This document shows positions 51,941-61,275 of a stretch of 64,000 nt of DNA, piece after piece. Each line of letters opens with the position of its first letter. Position 1 is the first letter of the stretch. Source of the DNA: Flavobacterium sufflavum (GTDB taxonomy: Bacteria; Bacteroidota; Bacteroidia; Flavobacteriales; Flavobacteriaceae). The notes under the pieces are model-generated. The model searched no databases, had not been told where the DNA came from, and saw only the letters and a list, made by a program, of their open reading frames with translations. The stretch is from the NCBI RefSeq assembly GCF_004016525.1, contig NZ_SACJ01000012.1, forward strand, positions 1 to 64,000, given 5' to 3'. Position numbers and translations under genes: made by a program.

Positions 51941-53230
51941 TTATACTTTTTCTATCTGAGCTAATCTCAAAGTAACTGCATTTTTGTGCGCTTGCAATCC
52001 TTCAGCCTCTGCCATGATTTCAATTGCTTTTCCTATATTTTGAATTCCTGTTTCTGAGATTTTTTGGAAAGTCATTGATTTCATGAAACTATCCAGATTC
52101 ACACCACTGTAATTCTTGGCATAACCATTCGTCGGCAAGGTATGATTGGTTCCTGAAGCATAATCTCCGGCACTTTCCGGTGTATAATTCCCTATGAAAA
52201 CCGAACCTGCATTCTGGATTCCATCTACATAAAAATCATTATTGGCAGTACAAACAATAAAGTGTTCCGGCCCGTATTCGTTGATTAAATCCAATGCAAT
52301 AGCATCATTCTCAATAAAAATCAATTTGGAATTAGCTATGGCTTTTTCGGCAATGGCTTTACGAGGTAATACTTCTAATTGAGATTGAATTTCGTTTTCA
52401 ACAGCATCCATCATTTCTTTGGAAATTGAAACTAAAATTACCTGACTATCCGTTCCGTGTTCAGCTTGCGATAATAAATCAGAAGCTACAAAAGCAGGAA
52501 CAGCCGTATCATCAGCCACAACCAATAATTCAGATGGTCCGGCAGGCATGTCAATCGCCACACCAAATTGGGTTGCCAATTGTTTAGCTACAGTCACATA
52601 TTGGTTTCCAGGTCCAAAAATTTTATATACTTTAGGAATCGCTTGGGTTCCAAAAGTCATTCCTGCAATAGCCTGGATTCCTCCTACTTTGATAATTTTA
52701 GTTACTCCACATAAGTTGGCAGCGTACAAAATCGCAGGATTGATATTTCCGTTTTTATCAGGTGGAGAGCATAAAACAATTTCGTTACAACCAGCAATTT
52801 TAGCAGGAACAGCCAGCATTAATACTGTAGAGAATAAAGGAGCTGTTCCTCCTGGAATGTATAAACCAACTTTTTGAATTGGTCTTTTTTCCTGCCAGCA
52901 TTGCACGCCTGGAGCAGTTTCAACTGAAACGCGTGATGTTTTTTGCGCCTGGTGAAACTTTTCTACATTAGCTTTCGCCAAAGCAATTGCTTCTTTCAAT
53001 TCATTTGGCAAACTCGCAACAGCAGCATCGATTTCGGTAGCCGTTACTTCGATGTTATCAAAACTTACACCATCAAACTGCTTTGTATAGTTGGAAACAG
53101 CTACATCTCCGTCTTTTTGAACAGCAGCAAAAATTTCTTTTACCGTTTGTTCTATATCGTTTACCGTTTTAGTTGGTCTTTCTAAAATAGAAGCCCAAGT
53201 ATCGGGTGTTGGATTATATATCTTATTCAT
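51941..53230 (-). CDS. hisD: histidinol dehydrogenase
   Basis: The 429-residue zinc enzyme has the signature PGGTAPLFSTVLMLAVPAKIAGC, IFGPGNQYVTVAK, DMPAGPSELLV and the zinc/catalytic segment SQAEHGTDSQV (about 251-261), with EYGPEH and ASGTNHTLPTNGYAK later. It oxidises histidinol twice to histidine. Length is normal. The 110-base gap before hisC contains word-like repeats (TTCTATT...). Confidence 0.97.
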   Translation of the reverse strand: MNKIYNPTPDTWASILERPTKTVNDIEQTVKEIFAAVQKDGDVAVSNYTKQFDGVSFDNIEVTATEIDAAVASLPNELKEAIALAKANVEKFHQAQKTSRVSVETAPGVQCWQEKRPIQKVGLYIPGGTAPLFSTVLMLAVPAKIAGCNEIVLCSPPDKNGNINPAILYAANLCGVTKIIKVGGIQAIAGMTFGTQAIPKVYKIFGPGNQYVTVAKQLATQFGVAIDMPAGPSELLVVADDTAVPAFVASDLLSQAEHGTDSQVILVSISKEMMDAVENEIQSQLEVLPRKAIAEKAIANSKLIFIENDAIALDLINEYGPEHFIVCTANNDFYVDGIQNAGSVFIGNYTPESAGDYASGTNHTLPTNGYAKNYSGVNLDSFMKSMTFQKISETGIQNIGKAIEIMAEAEGLQAHKNAVTLRLAQIEKV

Positions 53231-53303
53231 TTTTATTCAATTGAATAAATTCCAATCTGATGAAATTTGGAATTTTGGATTTTCACTATTGGAATTTTTA
53301 AAT

Positions 53304-54161
53304 TTAAAGTACCATTTTCTCAATTGGGCAAACCAAAATTCCTTCAGCACCAGCTGCTTTCAATTGATCAATTACTTCCCAAAAAGTATCTTTGTCAATT
53401 ACGGTGTGAACACTACTCCAACCTTCTTGAGCCAATGGCATTACTGTGGCACTTTTCAATACTGGAAGAATACTGCTTACAGCCTCGATTTTATCGTTAG
53501 GCACATTCATCAAAATATATTTTGATTTTCTAGCTCTTAAAACCGATTCGATTCTGAATTTTAATGTATCAATGATTTTTTGAGATTCAGCAGAAACTTT
53601 TGGAGAAACAGCCAAAACAGCTTCACTTTTAAAGATTACTTCTACCTCTTTCAAATTATTTTTAAACAAGGTACTTCCGCTGGAAACGATATCTACAATT
53701 GCATCAGCCAGTCCAATATTTGGTGCAATTTCTACCGAACCTGAAATTTGGTGGATATCAACGGTTACTCCTTTTGAATTACAATAATCAATTACCGTAT
53801 TTGGGTAAGAAGTCGCAACACGCAAACCGTTCAAATCCTGAATAGAATTGTATTGAAACGCCTTAGGTACAGCAATAGAAACTTTACATTTAGAAAAACC
53901 TAATTTTTGGATTACTTCAATGTTTTTTCCTTTTTCAACCAATAAATTGTCTCCTACAATAGCAATATCCACAACTCCATCAATCAAATATTGAGGAATA
54001 TCGGAGTTTCTTAAATACAAAACTTCCAATGGAAAATTTGATGCTTCAGCCTTTAACTGATCAATACCATTGTTGATAGAAATTCCTGCATCTTTTAAGA
54101 TTTGGATACTATCTTCGTTTAATCTACCTGATTTTTGAATTGCAATTTTTAGCGTACTCAT
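53304..54161 (-). CDS. hisG: ATP phosphoribosyltransferase, long form
   Basis: The 285-residue product is the long HisG type: an N-terminal type IV PRT-like domain (KIAIQKSGRLNEDSIQILKDAGI; LRNSDIPQYLIDGVVDIAIVGDN; GLRVATSYPNT) plus a C-terminal ACT-like regulatory domain (LRARKSKYILMNVPNDKIEAVSSILPVLKSATVMPLA). It performs the first, feedback-inhibited step. Long form implies no HisZ, and none is seen. It is the first structural gene after the attenuator. Confidence 0.96.
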   Translation of the reverse strand: MSTLKIAIQKSGRLNEDSIQILKDAGISINNGIDQLKAEASNFPLEVLYLRNSDIPQYLIDGVVDIAIVGDNLLVEKGKNIEVIQKLGFSKCKVSIAVPKAFQYNSIQDLNGLRVATSYPNTVIDYCNSKGVTVDIHQISGSVEIAPNIGLADAIVDIVSSGSTLFKNNLKEVEVIFKSEAVLAVSPKVSAESQKIIDTLKFRIESVLRARKSKYILMNVPNDKIEAVSSILPVLKSATVMPLAQEGWSSVHTVIDKDTFWEVIDQLKAAGAEGILVCPIEKMVL

Positions 54162-54224
54162 TGTTTTGTTTTTTTTATGTTTTATTGAATGTGTTTGAGT
54201 ACAAAGGACTTAACACACAATGAA

Positions 54225-54253
54225 AAACCCGTTTGATGTACTCAAACGGGTTT
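54225..54253 (-). promoter_or_regulatory. his operon attenuator: terminator stem and alternative pairing
   Basis: On the minus strand a 12-bp stem (AAACCCGTTTGA, 54253-54242, with 54236-54225), a five-base loop and a T run form an intrinsic terminator 60 bases before hisG. Part of its 5' arm (54248-54241, CGTTTGAG) can instead pair with CTCAAGCG (54298-54291), codons 15-17 of the leader peptide. Ribosome stalling at the histidine codons would free that segment and prevent termination. A further complement, GTACTCAAAC (rc of 54193-54202), lies downstream. Confidence 0.85.
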
Positions 54254-54281
54254 ATTAATATGATGACTTACACGCATACCA

Positions 54282-54341
54282 TTAACACATCGCTTGAGAG
54301 CAATAATGTGAATGATGATGATGCAATTGATTTGATAACAT
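54282..54341 (-). CDS. hisL: his leader peptide
   Basis: A 19-codon frame on the minus strand reads MLSNQLHHHHSHYCSQAMC. Histidine occupies positions 7-10 and 12, five of six consecutive codons, which is the classical signal of ribosome-mediated attenuation. It starts about 30 bases after a consensus promoter (54374-54405). Its stop is 29 bases before the terminator stem, and the operon it precedes is his. The gene symbol follows the proteobacterial naming. It is far too short for routine gene callers. Confidence 0.88.
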   Translation of the reverse strand: MLSNQLHHHHSHYCSQAMC

Positions 54342-54373
54342 TATGATTTTGTATTAATCTTAATTTTGTGATG

Positions 54374-54405
54374 CAAATATAAGTTATAAAATAGTTACAA
54401 CCAAA
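54374..54405 (-). promoter_or_regulatory. promoter of the his operon
   Basis: On the minus strand TTTG (rc of 54402-54405) is separated by exactly 20 bases from TATATTTG (rc of 54374-54381), matching the Bacteroidetes consensus. The leader ATG follows 32 bases later. Confidence 0.75.
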
Positions 54406-54443
54406 TTTTTAATTTAACTAAATGTTTCAAAAATATTAAAAAA

Positions 54444-54941
54444 TCAGTACTCATTGTTTTCTGATTTTGGACTTGCAGCATTACTATTTTGATTCACTGC
54501 TTCAGAACGAATTTCGGTATGACGAATTTCTCCTCCCGAAGTTCCTACTTTTGTTGACAAAAACACAGCTACGGCAGCAATAGCAACTATTGCGTAAGAA
54601 AAGAATGTGGCTTTAGGATGATTTCTAATATTAGTAATCAAGCCTATCACCGAAACCACTCCCAATAAATACAAAACAATAGCAAATTTCTCGGCTAATT
54701 CTTCATGATTATGAATAATTTCATGCCCAATAGTTGGCATATCTTCCACTATTTCTTCCGCCCCTTCACCGGTTGACATAGAAAAAACCGTGAAAACAGC
54801 GGCTATTATAAATAAAAAATAAGCGGTATTTTTAATCGAAATACTTCTAAAATAAACACCTCCAATCAAAATTATTAATCCTAAAATAGTTCCAACAATC
54901 GGGAAATGATTAACCAACATGTGTAAATGGGCGTCGTTCAT
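54444..54941 (-). CDS. DUF2231-like four-helix membrane protein
   Basis: The 165-residue product has four hydrophobic helices (about 13-28, 37-53, 86-104, 110-130). A conserved His appears at the start (HLHMLVNHFPIVGTILG) and again in GHEIIHNHEELAEK near 75, a pattern of DUF2231 proteins that may bind heme or metal. The C-terminus is polar. It stands alone on the minus strand upstream of the his promoter region. Confidence 0.78.
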   Translation of the reverse strand: MNDAHLHMLVNHFPIVGTILGLIILIGGVYFRSISIKNTAYFLFIIAAVFTVFSMSTGEGAEEIVEDMPTIGHEIIHNHEELAEKFAIVLYLLGVVSVIGLITNIRNHPKATFFSYAIVAIAAVAVFLSTKVGTSGGEIRHTEIRSEAVNQNSNAASPKSENNEY

Positions 54942-55152
54942 AATATTTGTTTTAATTGGTTTCCTACTCTAAAAATAAAATATTTAATATTATCTGGCAA
55001 ACAAAACTCCTGTTAATCGAGTTAATTTTATCTAGTTTTCAGCTTTTCATTATTATATAAAACTGAAATGAATTTTCATTTGACAAAACGATGTTAACTA
55101 GTCTTAATTATTGTGTTAAAATACCTAATTTTGCGAAAAATAAATTTAAAAT

Positions 55153-57249
55153 ATGTTCCCCACAAAAAAACTAGCACCGTTTTACAATCTTACTTTTTTT
55201 TATATAGCTATCAGTATCATTCTTAGAATTGTACTCATTTTTCATCCTATCACTCAATCTTCTTTTTCAGGTTTAGAAATTGCAAAGATTTTTTCACTGG
55301 GTCTAATTTCTGATTTACTCGTTTTTATTGTAGCCAGTGGATTCTTGTGGTTGTATCTTATTTTTATTTCTAATGCCAAATATCAAAAGCCTTACGGATA
55401 CATTCATCTGGGAATATTAGTAGCTTTACTAATCTATATCGCTTCAGGAAAAACCATCCTTTCTGAGTACGGAGGAGCTTTACCAACAATAGGATTAATA
55501 TTTGTAGGGATTAAAACCCTGTTGTTTTCATTATTACTTTTTTTACCTAAAAAAAGAGATAAAATCAGGTATTGGCTTTTTGCTTTTGTGATGTTTCTAT
55601 ATGTTGTTTTAATCCTTCAAAATGCAATTAGTGAGTACTTTTTCTGGAACGAATTTGGAGTAAAATACAACTTTATTGCTGTTAATTATCTGGTTTACAC
55701 CAATGAAGTTATTGGGAACATCATGGAATCTTATCCTGTAATCCCTATTTTTTCATGCTTGTTTATCATTGCTGGAATCATCACTTATTTTATCATTAAA
55801 AGATCCAAGATTTACATTGAAAAAATCCCTTCTGTTTTTGAAAAAATCCAAATCTCATTTATTTATTTTCTTTTGTTTGGACTTGCACTTTGGAGTATCC
55901 CGAAGTTAGCAAAGACTGAAAATGCTCCTAATGTATTTACCAATGAATTGCAGGCAAATGGTATTTATCGCTTTTACCTGGCTTTCATGAATAGCGAATT
56001 GGATTATTTTAAATTCTACAAAACCTTACCCGAAAACGAAGCTTATGCTTTGTTAAACAAGCAAATTCCTAATATACAAGGATTTTCTACAACCCGAAAC
56101 ATTCAATCAGACAGTGCCGAAATACATAAGAATGTTGTGTTGATAACAATCGAAAGTTATAGCGCCGATTTCATGAAAATGTACGGTAACAAGGATAATA
56201 TCACACCATTTTTAGACGATTTAGCGACTAAAAGTTTAGTGTTTACCAATTTATACGCTTCAGGAAACAGAACCGTTCGTGGATTAGAAGCTGTTACTTT
56301 ATGCCTTCCTCCTACTGCCGGAGAAAGTGTGGTGAAACGAAAAGACAACAAAAACAAATTCTCTACAGGAAGCATTTTTAAATCCAAAGGATACAATGTA
56401 AAATACCTTTACGGAGGAGATGCATTTTTTGATAATATGCAGGATTTCTTTACCGGAAACGGCTATGGTATTGTCGATAAAAAAACCTTCAAACCTGAAG
56501 AAATTACTTTTTCTAATATTTGGGGAGTTTGTGATGAAGACATGGTGAATAAAGCAATCAAAACCATGAATACTGAAGCACAATCAGGGAAGCCATTTTT
56601 TAATCATTGGATGACGGTGAGTAACCACAGGCCTTTTACTTATCCTAATGGGAAAATAGATATTCCCGGAGACTCAAAATCAAGAGAGGGCGGTGTAAAA
56701 TATACCGATTATGCAATGAAGAAATTCTTTGAAATGACCGAAAAACAGCCTTGGTTTAAAAACACAATCTTTGTAATTATTGCAGACCACTGTGCTTCCA
56801 GCGCCGGAAAAACACAACTTCCTTTGGACAAATATAGAATTCCTGCTATGATTTATGCACCTGGATTTGTTAAACCACAGCATTATACGCAATTAATGTC
56901 TCAAATTGATATTATGCCTACTGCTTTAGGATTATTGAACTTTAATTACCAATCGAAATTTTTCGGGCAAGATGTGCTGAAAGCAGATTATAAACCAAGA
57001 GCTTTAATTGCTACTTATCAGGATTTAGGATTGATTAAAGACAATGTTTTAACTATTCTTTCCCCTAAACAACAAGTAAAACAATACGCACTTACATTAG
57101 ACCCAAAAGAAGGAATTGAAGCTGATTTTCAGTTGTATTACACCCAAAAACTTCTGAAAAACGAAAGAACTGATTTAGTAAATGATGCGATTTCGTTTTA
57201 TCAAACTGCTTCTGACATTTTGAAGAAAAAGAAATATCAAAAACAATAA
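55153..57249 (+). CDS. LtaS/OpgB-like sulfatase-fold phosphotransferase
   Basis: The 698-residue product has about five N-terminal membrane helices (about 8-240) and an extracytoplasmic alkaline-phosphatase-fold domain. NVVLITIESYSADFMKMYG near 332-350 has the metal-binding Glu, GNRTVRGLEAVT near 376-387 has the nucleophile Thr, and later come IIADHCASSAG and PLDKYRIPAMIYAPG. Family members transfer phosphoglycerol or phosphoethanolamine to envelope glycans. The Gram-negative acceptor is unknown. A TAATTTTG -7 box lies at 55126-55133. It is convergent with the next gene, which ends one base away. Confidence 0.9.
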   Translation: MFPTKKLAPFYNLTFFYIAISIILRIVLIFHPITQSSFSGLEIAKIFSLGLISDLLVFIVASGFLWLYLIFISNAKYQKPYGYIHLGILVALLIYIASGKTILSEYGGALPTIGLIFVGIKTLLFSLLLFLPKKRDKIRYWLFAFVMFLYVVLILQNAISEYFFWNEFGVKYNFIAVNYLVYTNEVIGNIMESYPVIPIFSCLFIIAGIITYFIIKRSKIYIEKIPSVFEKIQISFIYFLLFGLALWSIPKLAKTENAPNVFTNELQANGIYRFYLAFMNSELDYFKFYKTLPENEAYALLNKQIPNIQGFSTTRNIQSDSAEIHKNVVLITIESYSADFMKMYGNKDNITPFLDDLATKSLVFTNLYASGNRTVRGLEAVTLCLPPTAGESVVKRKDNKNKFSTGSIFKSKGYNVKYLYGGDAFFDNMQDFFTGNGYGIVDKKTFKPEEITFSNIWGVCDEDMVNKAIKTMNTEAQSGKPFFNHWMTVSNHRPFTYPNGKIDIPGDSKSREGGVKYTDYAMKKFFEMTEKQPWFKNTIFVIIADHCASSAGKTQLPLDKYRIPAMIYAPGFVKPQHYTQLMSQIDIMPTALGLLNFNYQSKFFGQDVLKADYKPRALIATYQDLGLIKDNVLTILSPKQQVKQYALTLDPKEGIEADFQLYYTQKLLKNERTDLVNDAISFYQTASDILKKKKYQKQ

Positions 57250-57250
57250 A

Positions 57251-58228
57251 TTAGTTCAAATATAAAATTGTCAATAAAGCCATTGAAGCAATGAATGCCC
57301 ATAACAAAATTCCTTGTATCAATGGTTTTATTCCAACGGCAAGTAATACCGAACTGCTGAGTCCTGAACCAATAAAAAACAAAGTAACTGTTAATCCAAT
57401 TTTAGCAACAGCAACAATATAAGGAGTAGCAATTGCCACTTGAGGAACATAAGTATTTGCAATCATAGCCAGAATAAAAAATCCTATGAAATAAGGGATT
57501 TTTATTCTGCTTGCTTTGTTTTTAAACAGGAAACTTGTCAATAAAACAACTGGAATAATCCATAAAGCACGAGCTAATTTTACGGTAGTTGCAATCACCA
57601 AAGCTTCAGCACCATATTTATTAGCCGCTCCCACAACCGAACTGGTATCATGAATAGCTAAGGCGCACCACAACCCAAAATCTTCCTGAGATAAGTTTAA
57701 CCAATGCCCAATAGTTGGAAACAAAAACAAGGCAATAGAATTTAAAATAAAAATAACTCCTAAAGCTACTGAAGTCTGTTTCTCATCCGATTGAATAACC
57801 GGAGTAATTGCTGCGATGGCACTTCCACCACAAATGGCAGTTCCGCACGAAATTAAATGCGAAGTTTTTTTATCGGTATTGAGCCATTTTCCTAAAATTC
57901 TTCCCAGAAAAACAGTACTAAATATTGTGGCAACCGTGAGTATAAAACTTTCTTTGCTAGACAATAAAGCATTAGTAACATTCATTCCAAAACCCAAACC
58001 TACAACGGAAACCTGAAGTAAAACACGAATGATTTTATGGTTTAAATGCAACCAGGGATGTCCTGAAATATTAGCAACAAGCAAACCCAATAATAATGCA
58101 ATAGGCGGAGTAATTATTCCTGTCAAACAAACCAATAGCAAACTGACAAAAATCACCTGCTGCGTTCTGCTGTGTTTTTCTAAATTAAAGATTCCGTTTT
58201 CAGGGAAAATTTTGGATTGTTTTTTCAA
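57251..58228 (-). CDS. YeiH-family (UPF0324) putative sulfate exporter
   Basis: The 325-residue product has about 10 membrane helices, with family strings VSVVGLGFGMNV, SCGTAICGGSAIAAITPVI (about 127-145) and AIHDTSSVVGAANKYG. It belongs to the YeiH/UPF0324 group, annotated as a putative sulfate exporter on weak evidence. The inner-membrane location is clear, the substrate is not. It may be co-transcribed with the VWA-type gene upstream (31-base gap). Confidence 0.9.
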   Translation of the reverse strand: MKKQSKIFPENGIFNLEKHSRTQQVIFVSLLLVCLTGIITPPIALLLGLLVANISGHPWLHLNHKIIRVLLQVSVVGLGFGMNVTNALLSSKESFILTVATIFSTVFLGRILGKWLNTDKKTSHLISCGTAICGGSAIAAITPVIQSDEKQTSVALGVIFILNSIALFLFPTIGHWLNLSQEDFGLWCALAIHDTSSVVGAANKYGAEALVIATTVKLARALWIIPVVLLTSFLFKNKASRIKIPYFIGFFILAMIANTYVPQVAIATPYIVAVAKIGLTVTLFFIGSGLSSSVLLAVGIKPLIQGILLWAFIASMALLTILYLN

Positions 58229-58259
58229 GAGAAATCTTTTTATTAAAATTTAAAATTGC

Positions 58260-60287
58260 CTACAACAAACCGTTGTATTTTCGAACAAACCATTCAATTG
58301 CAAAAAAGCTGCAAATAAACACCAACAGCCATTTCCAGTCAATCAAAGGAGAACGTTTGATGTTGTTTTTTTCAATCGTTTTATAATTCTCATCGGCTAA
58401 AAGCGATTGGATTAAAGTATCTATTTGATTCGGATAATAAACTTTTCCCTGTGTCAAAGTAGCTAGTTGATTCAAACGGTCCAAATCAGGATTTACAAAT
58501 TGCTTTTCGATATCAAAATCTAAAATTTCAAAATGACTTGAATACGCAGCATTTGAATTCAATTCTTTCACTGTAAACTGATAATTTCCGGCAGCTAATC
58601 CGTCAAGATTTACCTTGTAGGCATTGTTTCCTTTTAGTAAATCGTAATTTTTAGTTTGCTTAGTTTTAGAATTAACTAGCGCAATTGTCAAATGTGCTTT
58701 TTCATCAAATTCATAATTCTTATTGAAATATTGAGCTGTGATTTCGATAGCATCTCCTGAATTGTAAAAACTTTCGTGATTGACCACCAAAGATTTTTTA
58801 GCATTATTTGTTGCTAAAAACTGAATAATTTTATCAATAAAAACATCATATTTTTCAAAAGATTCGTTTGTAATATGACTTTCTAAACGCCATTTCCAAC
58901 TGTTCTCTCCTAAAAGAAAAGCCAAACGATTTCCCTGATTTTCGCTAAAAGCAAGCAAGGGTGCCTGAATGTCAATATTCCTGATTTTTGAAGAAAGTAA
59001 AACAGAGGTGTTTCCATTTACCTTGATTTTTCCATACGGATTTTGCAAAGGAGGAAAATTTTCGAAACCAATATTATCAATAGCAAAAAGATTAAATTGC
59101 AAATTATATTCAGCCAGATAATCTTCTTTTTGAGAAGTCATTTTAAATTCTAAATTACTTTGCTGTTGATTTAAAAATTCAAAATCAGTATGTGTTCCGG
59201 TAATAAAAAAAGAATTAATTCGGGCTGATTTATTAGCATCAAAAACTGATTTGAATTCAGATGTAGGTTGATAAAAAACCAAAACATTGTAATCTCTTAA
59301 TTCATTGACTTGTTTTGGGTTAACTACAGTTGCTTTACGTTGTGCATTAGATTCAATTGCTCGTTTTAAAGCAGCAATATCAGGATGGTTTATTGATGAA
59401 ATTATGGCAACATTGGTCTTTTGATCTATAATTTCTACAGCAAAATTTTTATGGTTATTATAGCTATTTTTTTCTTTTTCATTCGAAACCAAACTCGCTT
59501 TATACAACTGCGTCCCTATTTTATTTGCAGGCAACAAAAGAGAAATAACGGCTGTATTTTTAGCTGCTGAAAAAGAAACTTTCTGTTTACTTAAAACTGA
59601 ATTTCCTTGCGAAATCTGAAAATTGGCAGCGGTGTTTTTTGTGCCTGAATATTGCAAAAACACTTCTACTGGAAATTTATTCTTTAGAAAAGCATATTTA
59701 TTGACGTTCAGCTGATTAATTTTTAAATCAAAAACGGTAGTTGTATCTCCTAAAACTATTGGAAAAACTTTATTGGAAGCATCAAAACTATACACATAAT
59801 CATTGCCTGAAGTTTGGTTTCCATCACTAATAAGCACCGTAGGAAACAAGCTGTTTTTGTTAATTGCTTTTAAATCTTTAGCAGCTACATCCAGATTAGT
59901 TTGGGAACCTTTGAAATTTAATTTTTCCAAAAGAGAAAACTCCGAGTCAAATTGATACGATTGAATATTGAATTTTTCATTCAATTCTTTATTGTTTTTT
60001 AGCTTCAAATACAATTCAGAAGCTGTTTTTTCAACTTTTAAAAAAGATATGGAACTGGAATTATCAACCACCACAGCAAGCGGAGGCTTAATTATTTCTG
60101 TATTATTGGTTGTAATTATTGGATTTACCAACAATAATAATATTCCAAAAATGCTCAAAAAACGCAAAAAAGCCAAAAATAAATTGATCTTTAATTTATT
60201 TTTGGCTTTGTAATAATATTGAAAATAAGACAACCCAACTGCTATTAATAATGAAAGTAATAATAATAGAATGGTGTTTGTTGTCAT
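58260..60287 (-). CDS. VWA-like domain membrane protein
   Basis: The 675-residue product has two N-terminal membrane helices (about 5-25 and 37-57) and a VWA-like region opening PPLAVVVDNSSSISFLK (about 72-88), with a D-x-S-x-S-like metal site, then ISDGNQTSGNDYV. A long beta-rich periplasmic part follows, and a last helix (DWKWLLVFICSFFAIEWFV, about 650-668). It looks like the BatA/GATase-less family of Bacteroidetes membrane proteins of unknown role, perhaps in stress or envelope assembly. It precedes the YeiH gene on the same strand. Confidence 0.85.
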   Translation of the reverse strand: MTTNTILLLLLSLLIAVGLSYFQYYYKAKNKLKINLFLAFLRFLSIFGILLLLVNPIITTNNTEIIKPPLAVVVDNSSSISFLKVEKTASELYLKLKNNKELNEKFNIQSYQFDSEFSLLEKLNFKGSQTNLDVAAKDLKAINKNSLFPTVLISDGNQTSGNDYVYSFDASNKVFPIVLGDTTTVFDLKINQLNVNKYAFLKNKFPVEVFLQYSGTKNTAANFQISQGNSVLSKQKVSFSAAKNTAVISLLLPANKIGTQLYKASLVSNEKEKNSYNNHKNFAVEIIDQKTNVAIISSINHPDIAALKRAIESNAQRKATVVNPKQVNELRDYNVLVFYQPTSEFKSVFDANKSARINSFFITGTHTDFEFLNQQQSNLEFKMTSQKEDYLAEYNLQFNLFAIDNIGFENFPPLQNPYGKIKVNGNTSVLLSSKIRNIDIQAPLLAFSENQGNRLAFLLGENSWKWRLESHITNESFEKYDVFIDKIIQFLATNNAKKSLVVNHESFYNSGDAIEITAQYFNKNYEFDEKAHLTIALVNSKTKQTKNYDLLKGNNAYKVNLDGLAAGNYQFTVKELNSNAAYSSHFEILDFDIEKQFVNPDLDRLNQLATLTQGKVYYPNQIDTLIQSLLADENYKTIEKNNIKRSPLIDWKWLLVFICSFFAIEWFVRKYNGLL

Positions 60288-60392
60288 ATTTTTTTAGTAA
60301 TCAGTGGTCAGTTTTTTTTAGTGATCAGACAAGTTTTAGCGGTCAATTTTCAATATTCACTGAATACTAAAAATCTGAACACTGAACACTTC

Positions 60393-61139
60393 TTATGTAA
60401 GCATTCCTCCGCAAACATTCAATACTTGTCCTGTAACATAAGCACTCATATCTGAAGCTAAGAATAAACAAGCATTTGCAACATCTTCAGTAGTTCCACC
60501 GCGTTTCAATGGAATTCCTTCTCTCCATCCTTTTACAACATCTTCGCTTAATTTAGCAGTCATTTCAGTTTCAATAAATCCTGGAGCAATAGCATTGCAA
60601 CGAATATTACGAGAACCTAATTCTAAAGCTACTGACTTTGTAAATCCAATAGCGCCAGCCTTAGAAGCTGCATAATTAGTTTGTCCTGCATTTCCGGAAA
60701 CTCCTACTACAGAACTAATATTGATGATTGAACCTGCACGTTTTTTCAAAAATGTTTTTTGAATGGCTTTAGTCATATTGAAAACCGATTTCAAATTCAC
60801 ATCAATTACCTGGTCAAAATCAGCCTCTGACATACGCATTAACAGATTGTCTTTTGTAATTCCGGCATTATTGATAAGAATATCAACTGTACCAAAATCA
60901 GCTAAAATAGTATCTACTAAAGTTTGTGCTTCATTAAAATCGGCAGCATTGGATTTATAACCTTTAGCTTTAACACCTAAAGCGTTCAATTCATTTTCCA
61001 ACACTTGAGCTGATTCAGCAGATGAGCTGTATGTAAAAGCCACATTAGCACCGTTTTTTGCAAAAACTTCAGCAATTCCTCTTCCAATTCCGCGACTTGC
61101 GCCTGTTATAATAGCTACTTTTCCTTCGAGTAATTTCAT
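60393..61139 (-). CDS. fabG: 3-oxoacyl-ACP reductase
   Basis: The 248-residue short-chain dehydrogenase has TGASRGIGRGIA at 13-24, NNAGIT near 89-94, the catalytic Ser in NISSVVG, YAASKAGAIGF with Tyr and Lys, and the FabG-type end MSAYVTGQVLNVCGGM. It reduces 3-oxoacyl-ACP with NADPH in fatty-acid synthesis. The gene could supply the ketoreductase missing from the type III PKS locus, 47 kb away, as a shared enzyme. Confidence 0.95.
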   Translation of the reverse strand: MKLLEGKVAIITGASRGIGRGIAEVFAKNGANVAFTYSSSAESAQVLENELNALGVKAKGYKSNAADFNEAQTLVDTILADFGTVDILINNAGITKDNLLMRMSEADFDQVIDVNLKSVFNMTKAIQKTFLKKRAGSIINISSVVGVSGNAGQTNYAASKAGAIGFTKSVALELGSRNIRCNAIAPGFIETEMTAKLSEDVVKGWREGIPLKRGGTTEDVANACLFLASDMSAYVTGQVLNVCGGMLT

Positions 61140-61221
61140 ATTATGATAATAAGTTTATTTTCTAAATTGAGGTACAAATATAAACGATTTAGATGTTTTA
61201 TAAAATTTATGCTATAAAAAA

Positions 61222-61241
61222 AGCCTTACCGAAGTAAAGCT
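61222..61241 (-). terminator. terminator with UUCG loop
   Basis: On the minus strand AGCTTTAC, loop TTCG, GTAAGGCT then TTTTTT form an intrinsic terminator with a very stable tetraloop, 35 bases after the gene ending at 61276. Confidence 0.85.
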
Positions 61242-61275
61242 CTTAATAATAATATTTTATTGCACTGAAAATGAA

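Noticed and set aside
52548..52877. 109-codon frame antisense to hisD
   Set aside because: It lies wholly inside hisD, has no signal, motif or start-site support, and shows the odd composition of a shadow frame.
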